A stretch of DNA of 6,560 nt, taken from NCBI GenBank assembly GCA_964352775.1, contig CAYGTK010000215.1, positions 1 through 6,560 of the forward strand. Direction: 5' to 3'. This document shows positions 5,640 to 6,560 of this stretch, piece after piece. Source of the DNA: CAYGTK01 sp964352775 (GTDB lineage Bacteria > Bacteroidota > Bacteroidia > Chitinophagales > CAIOSU01). Within the stretch, counting starts at the first letter, position 1; each line of letters starts with the position of its first letter. The notes below the pieces were generated by a model, which had not been told where the DNA came from, did no database searches, and worked only from the letters and a program-made list of their open reading frames with translations. A program made the translations under genes and the position numbers.

Positions 5640-6560
5640 TCACTCTAGCAAACTTAGCCCAGCATCCAATATCACAGGCACATCATCCCGAATTAAGTGT
5701 TCACTTTGGGTATTCGATCGCTTATGCCCCAAGCGGACTATAACTGCTTCCTTCTCAGGTACAACGAATACGTATTGCCCTAATATCCCTCTAAACGCTT
5801 GCACTTCAAAGCCTTTATGGTTCATCAGCCAAAATTGGTAACCGTACCATGTAGCGGGCAGGTCTGTTTCTTTCTCGGTTAAATAATTTGCTGGCTTTAC
5901 GGCTTCTATCATATAGTTTCTTGGTAATATCTGCTTACCGTTCCACCCTCCTTTTTGTAAAACTAACTGACCCAATTTGGCAAAATCGCGGGCATTACTG
6001 TTAAAGCAGCAGTAAGCCTTTTCCATGCCCCCTTCTTTGTCAATACTCCAAAGGGCAGGGGTTTCTGCGCCTAGGGGTTGCCATAATTTCTTGCTGGCGT
6101 ATTCGCTTAGGGTCATGCCCGTTACTCTGGTTAACATGATAGCCAGTATCTGTGTATCACCGCTTTTGTAGCTCCAATGTTTTCCAGGGGCCTCTTCCAC
6201 CTGACGCTCCAGTGCAGTTTCATTTACCTTATCGCCATAGTAAGCACGAGCGGTAACGGCAAAGGGGTTCCAATAGCTTTCGTTCCACACCAAGCCGCTG
6301 CTCATGGTCAGCACGTCTTTTATGGTAATATCCTTTCGTGCTTCATCTTGAAACTCAGGTAAGTATGCACTTACGGGGTCGTTCACCCCATCAATAAGTC
6401 CATCGCCTATTGCAGCACCAATTAGCAAGCTAACAATGCTTTTACCCGCGCTAAAGCTATTACTGTGCGAGGTAGGCCCATAGCCATCCCAATACTGTTC
6501 GTACAGTAGTTGGTTTTTATGAATCACACTAAAGGCTACGGTTTTAAACCCTTCCAAGCC
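5640..6560 (-). CDS. Serine hydrolase, beta-lactamase (class C/PBP-like, COG1680) family, N-terminus beyond window
   Basis: The C-terminal 306 residues of a serine hydrolase of the beta-lactamase/transpeptidase-like fold (PF00144 type). The frame stays open to the right edge, so the gene begins outside. A TTG at 6557 is an in-frame Leu codon, not a likely start. Counting from the first full codon at 6560, the S-x-x-K nucleophile motif is Ser37-Ala-Gly-Lys40 and the second motif is Tyr131-Lys-Ser133 in 'HWSYKSGDTQ'. The block 'MSSGLVW' follows 'ITIKDVLT', 'AYCCFNSNARDFAKLGQL' lies mid-protein, and 'FRGILGQYVFVVPE' near the end replaces the K-T-G/H-x-G strand motif. These features match the 6-aminohexanoate-dimer hydrolase or esterase-like branch better than true class C beta-lactamases. 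The substrate is unknown (an amide, ester or D-amino-acid peptide). The lost part probably includes a signal peptide and roughly 40-80 residues. It is the first in-window gene of a three-gene minus-strand run. Confidence 0.92.
   Translation of the reverse strand, partial: GLEGFKTVAFSVIHKNQLLYEQYWDGYGPTSHSNSFSAGKSIVSLLIGAAIGDGLIDGVNDPVSAYLPEFQDEARKDITIKDVLTMSSGLVWNESYWNPFAVTARAYYGDKVNETALERQVEEAPGKHWSYKSGDTQILAIMLTRVTGMTLSEYASKKLWQPLGAETPALWSIDKEGGMEKAYCCFNSNARDFAKLGQLVLQKGGWNGKQILPRNYMIEAVKPANYLTEKETDLPATWYGYQFWLMNHKGFEVQAFRGILGQYVFVVPEKEAVIVRLGHKRSNTQSEHLIRDDVPVILDAGLSLLE

Noticed and set aside
6177..6362. Plus-strand open frame of 61 codons
   Set aside because: It is antisense to the serine hydrolase, which has all its motifs in frame.
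6555..6557. TTG at 6557 as the start of the serine hydrolase
   Set aside because: The frame is open on both sides of it, and the family has further N-terminal sequence before the S-x-x-K motif; the true start is outside the window.

Overview
The window looks like part of a Bacteroidota (Bacteroidetes) chromosome. The evidence is a cell-surface protein ending in a type IX secretion (Por) C-terminal sorting domain, signal peptides of the usual Bacteroidota style (Ala-Gln-Gln after the cleavage site), an A+T-leaning base composition with mostly poor Shine-Dalgarno sites, and protein sequences that read like flavobacterial or related marine and soil lineages. This is inference from sequence alone; no species can be named.

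Layout: positions 1-1237 (minus strand) hold most of cydA, the haem- and quinol-binding subunit of cytochrome bd oxidase. It runs off the left edge and is interrupted by a 10-base N run at 393-402 that keeps the reading frame. A 210-bp divergent spacer separates it from a plus-strand gene (1448-3094) for a secreted beta-propeller-like protein with eight regularly spaced W/Y-x-(S/T)-D-G-T repeats and a T9SS tail. A small two-helix membrane protein (3101-3592, minus) converges on it. Two plus-strand genes for small exported proteins follow: an NTF2/SnoaL-like protein (3697-4113) and a small beta-rich protein of unknown function (4304-4672). The right part is a run of three minus-strand genes in the order of transcription: a beta-lactamase-fold serine hydrolase (from beyond 6560 to 5640), a cysteine-rich lipoprotein (5562-5221) and an alpha-helical exported protein (5163-4681).

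The genes do not form an obvious pathway. Apart from cydA (inner membrane respiration; its usual partner cydB would lie beyond the left edge) and the two-helix membrane protein, the complete genes encode exported, lipid-anchored or surface proteins. The three right-hand genes are spaced 77 and 57 bp apart and could be co-transcribed, but nothing proves it. I see no CRISPR array, mobile element, rRNA or tRNA, and no convincing new multi-gene system. The most unusual items are the cysteine-rich lipoprotein and the regular eight-repeat propeller protein.
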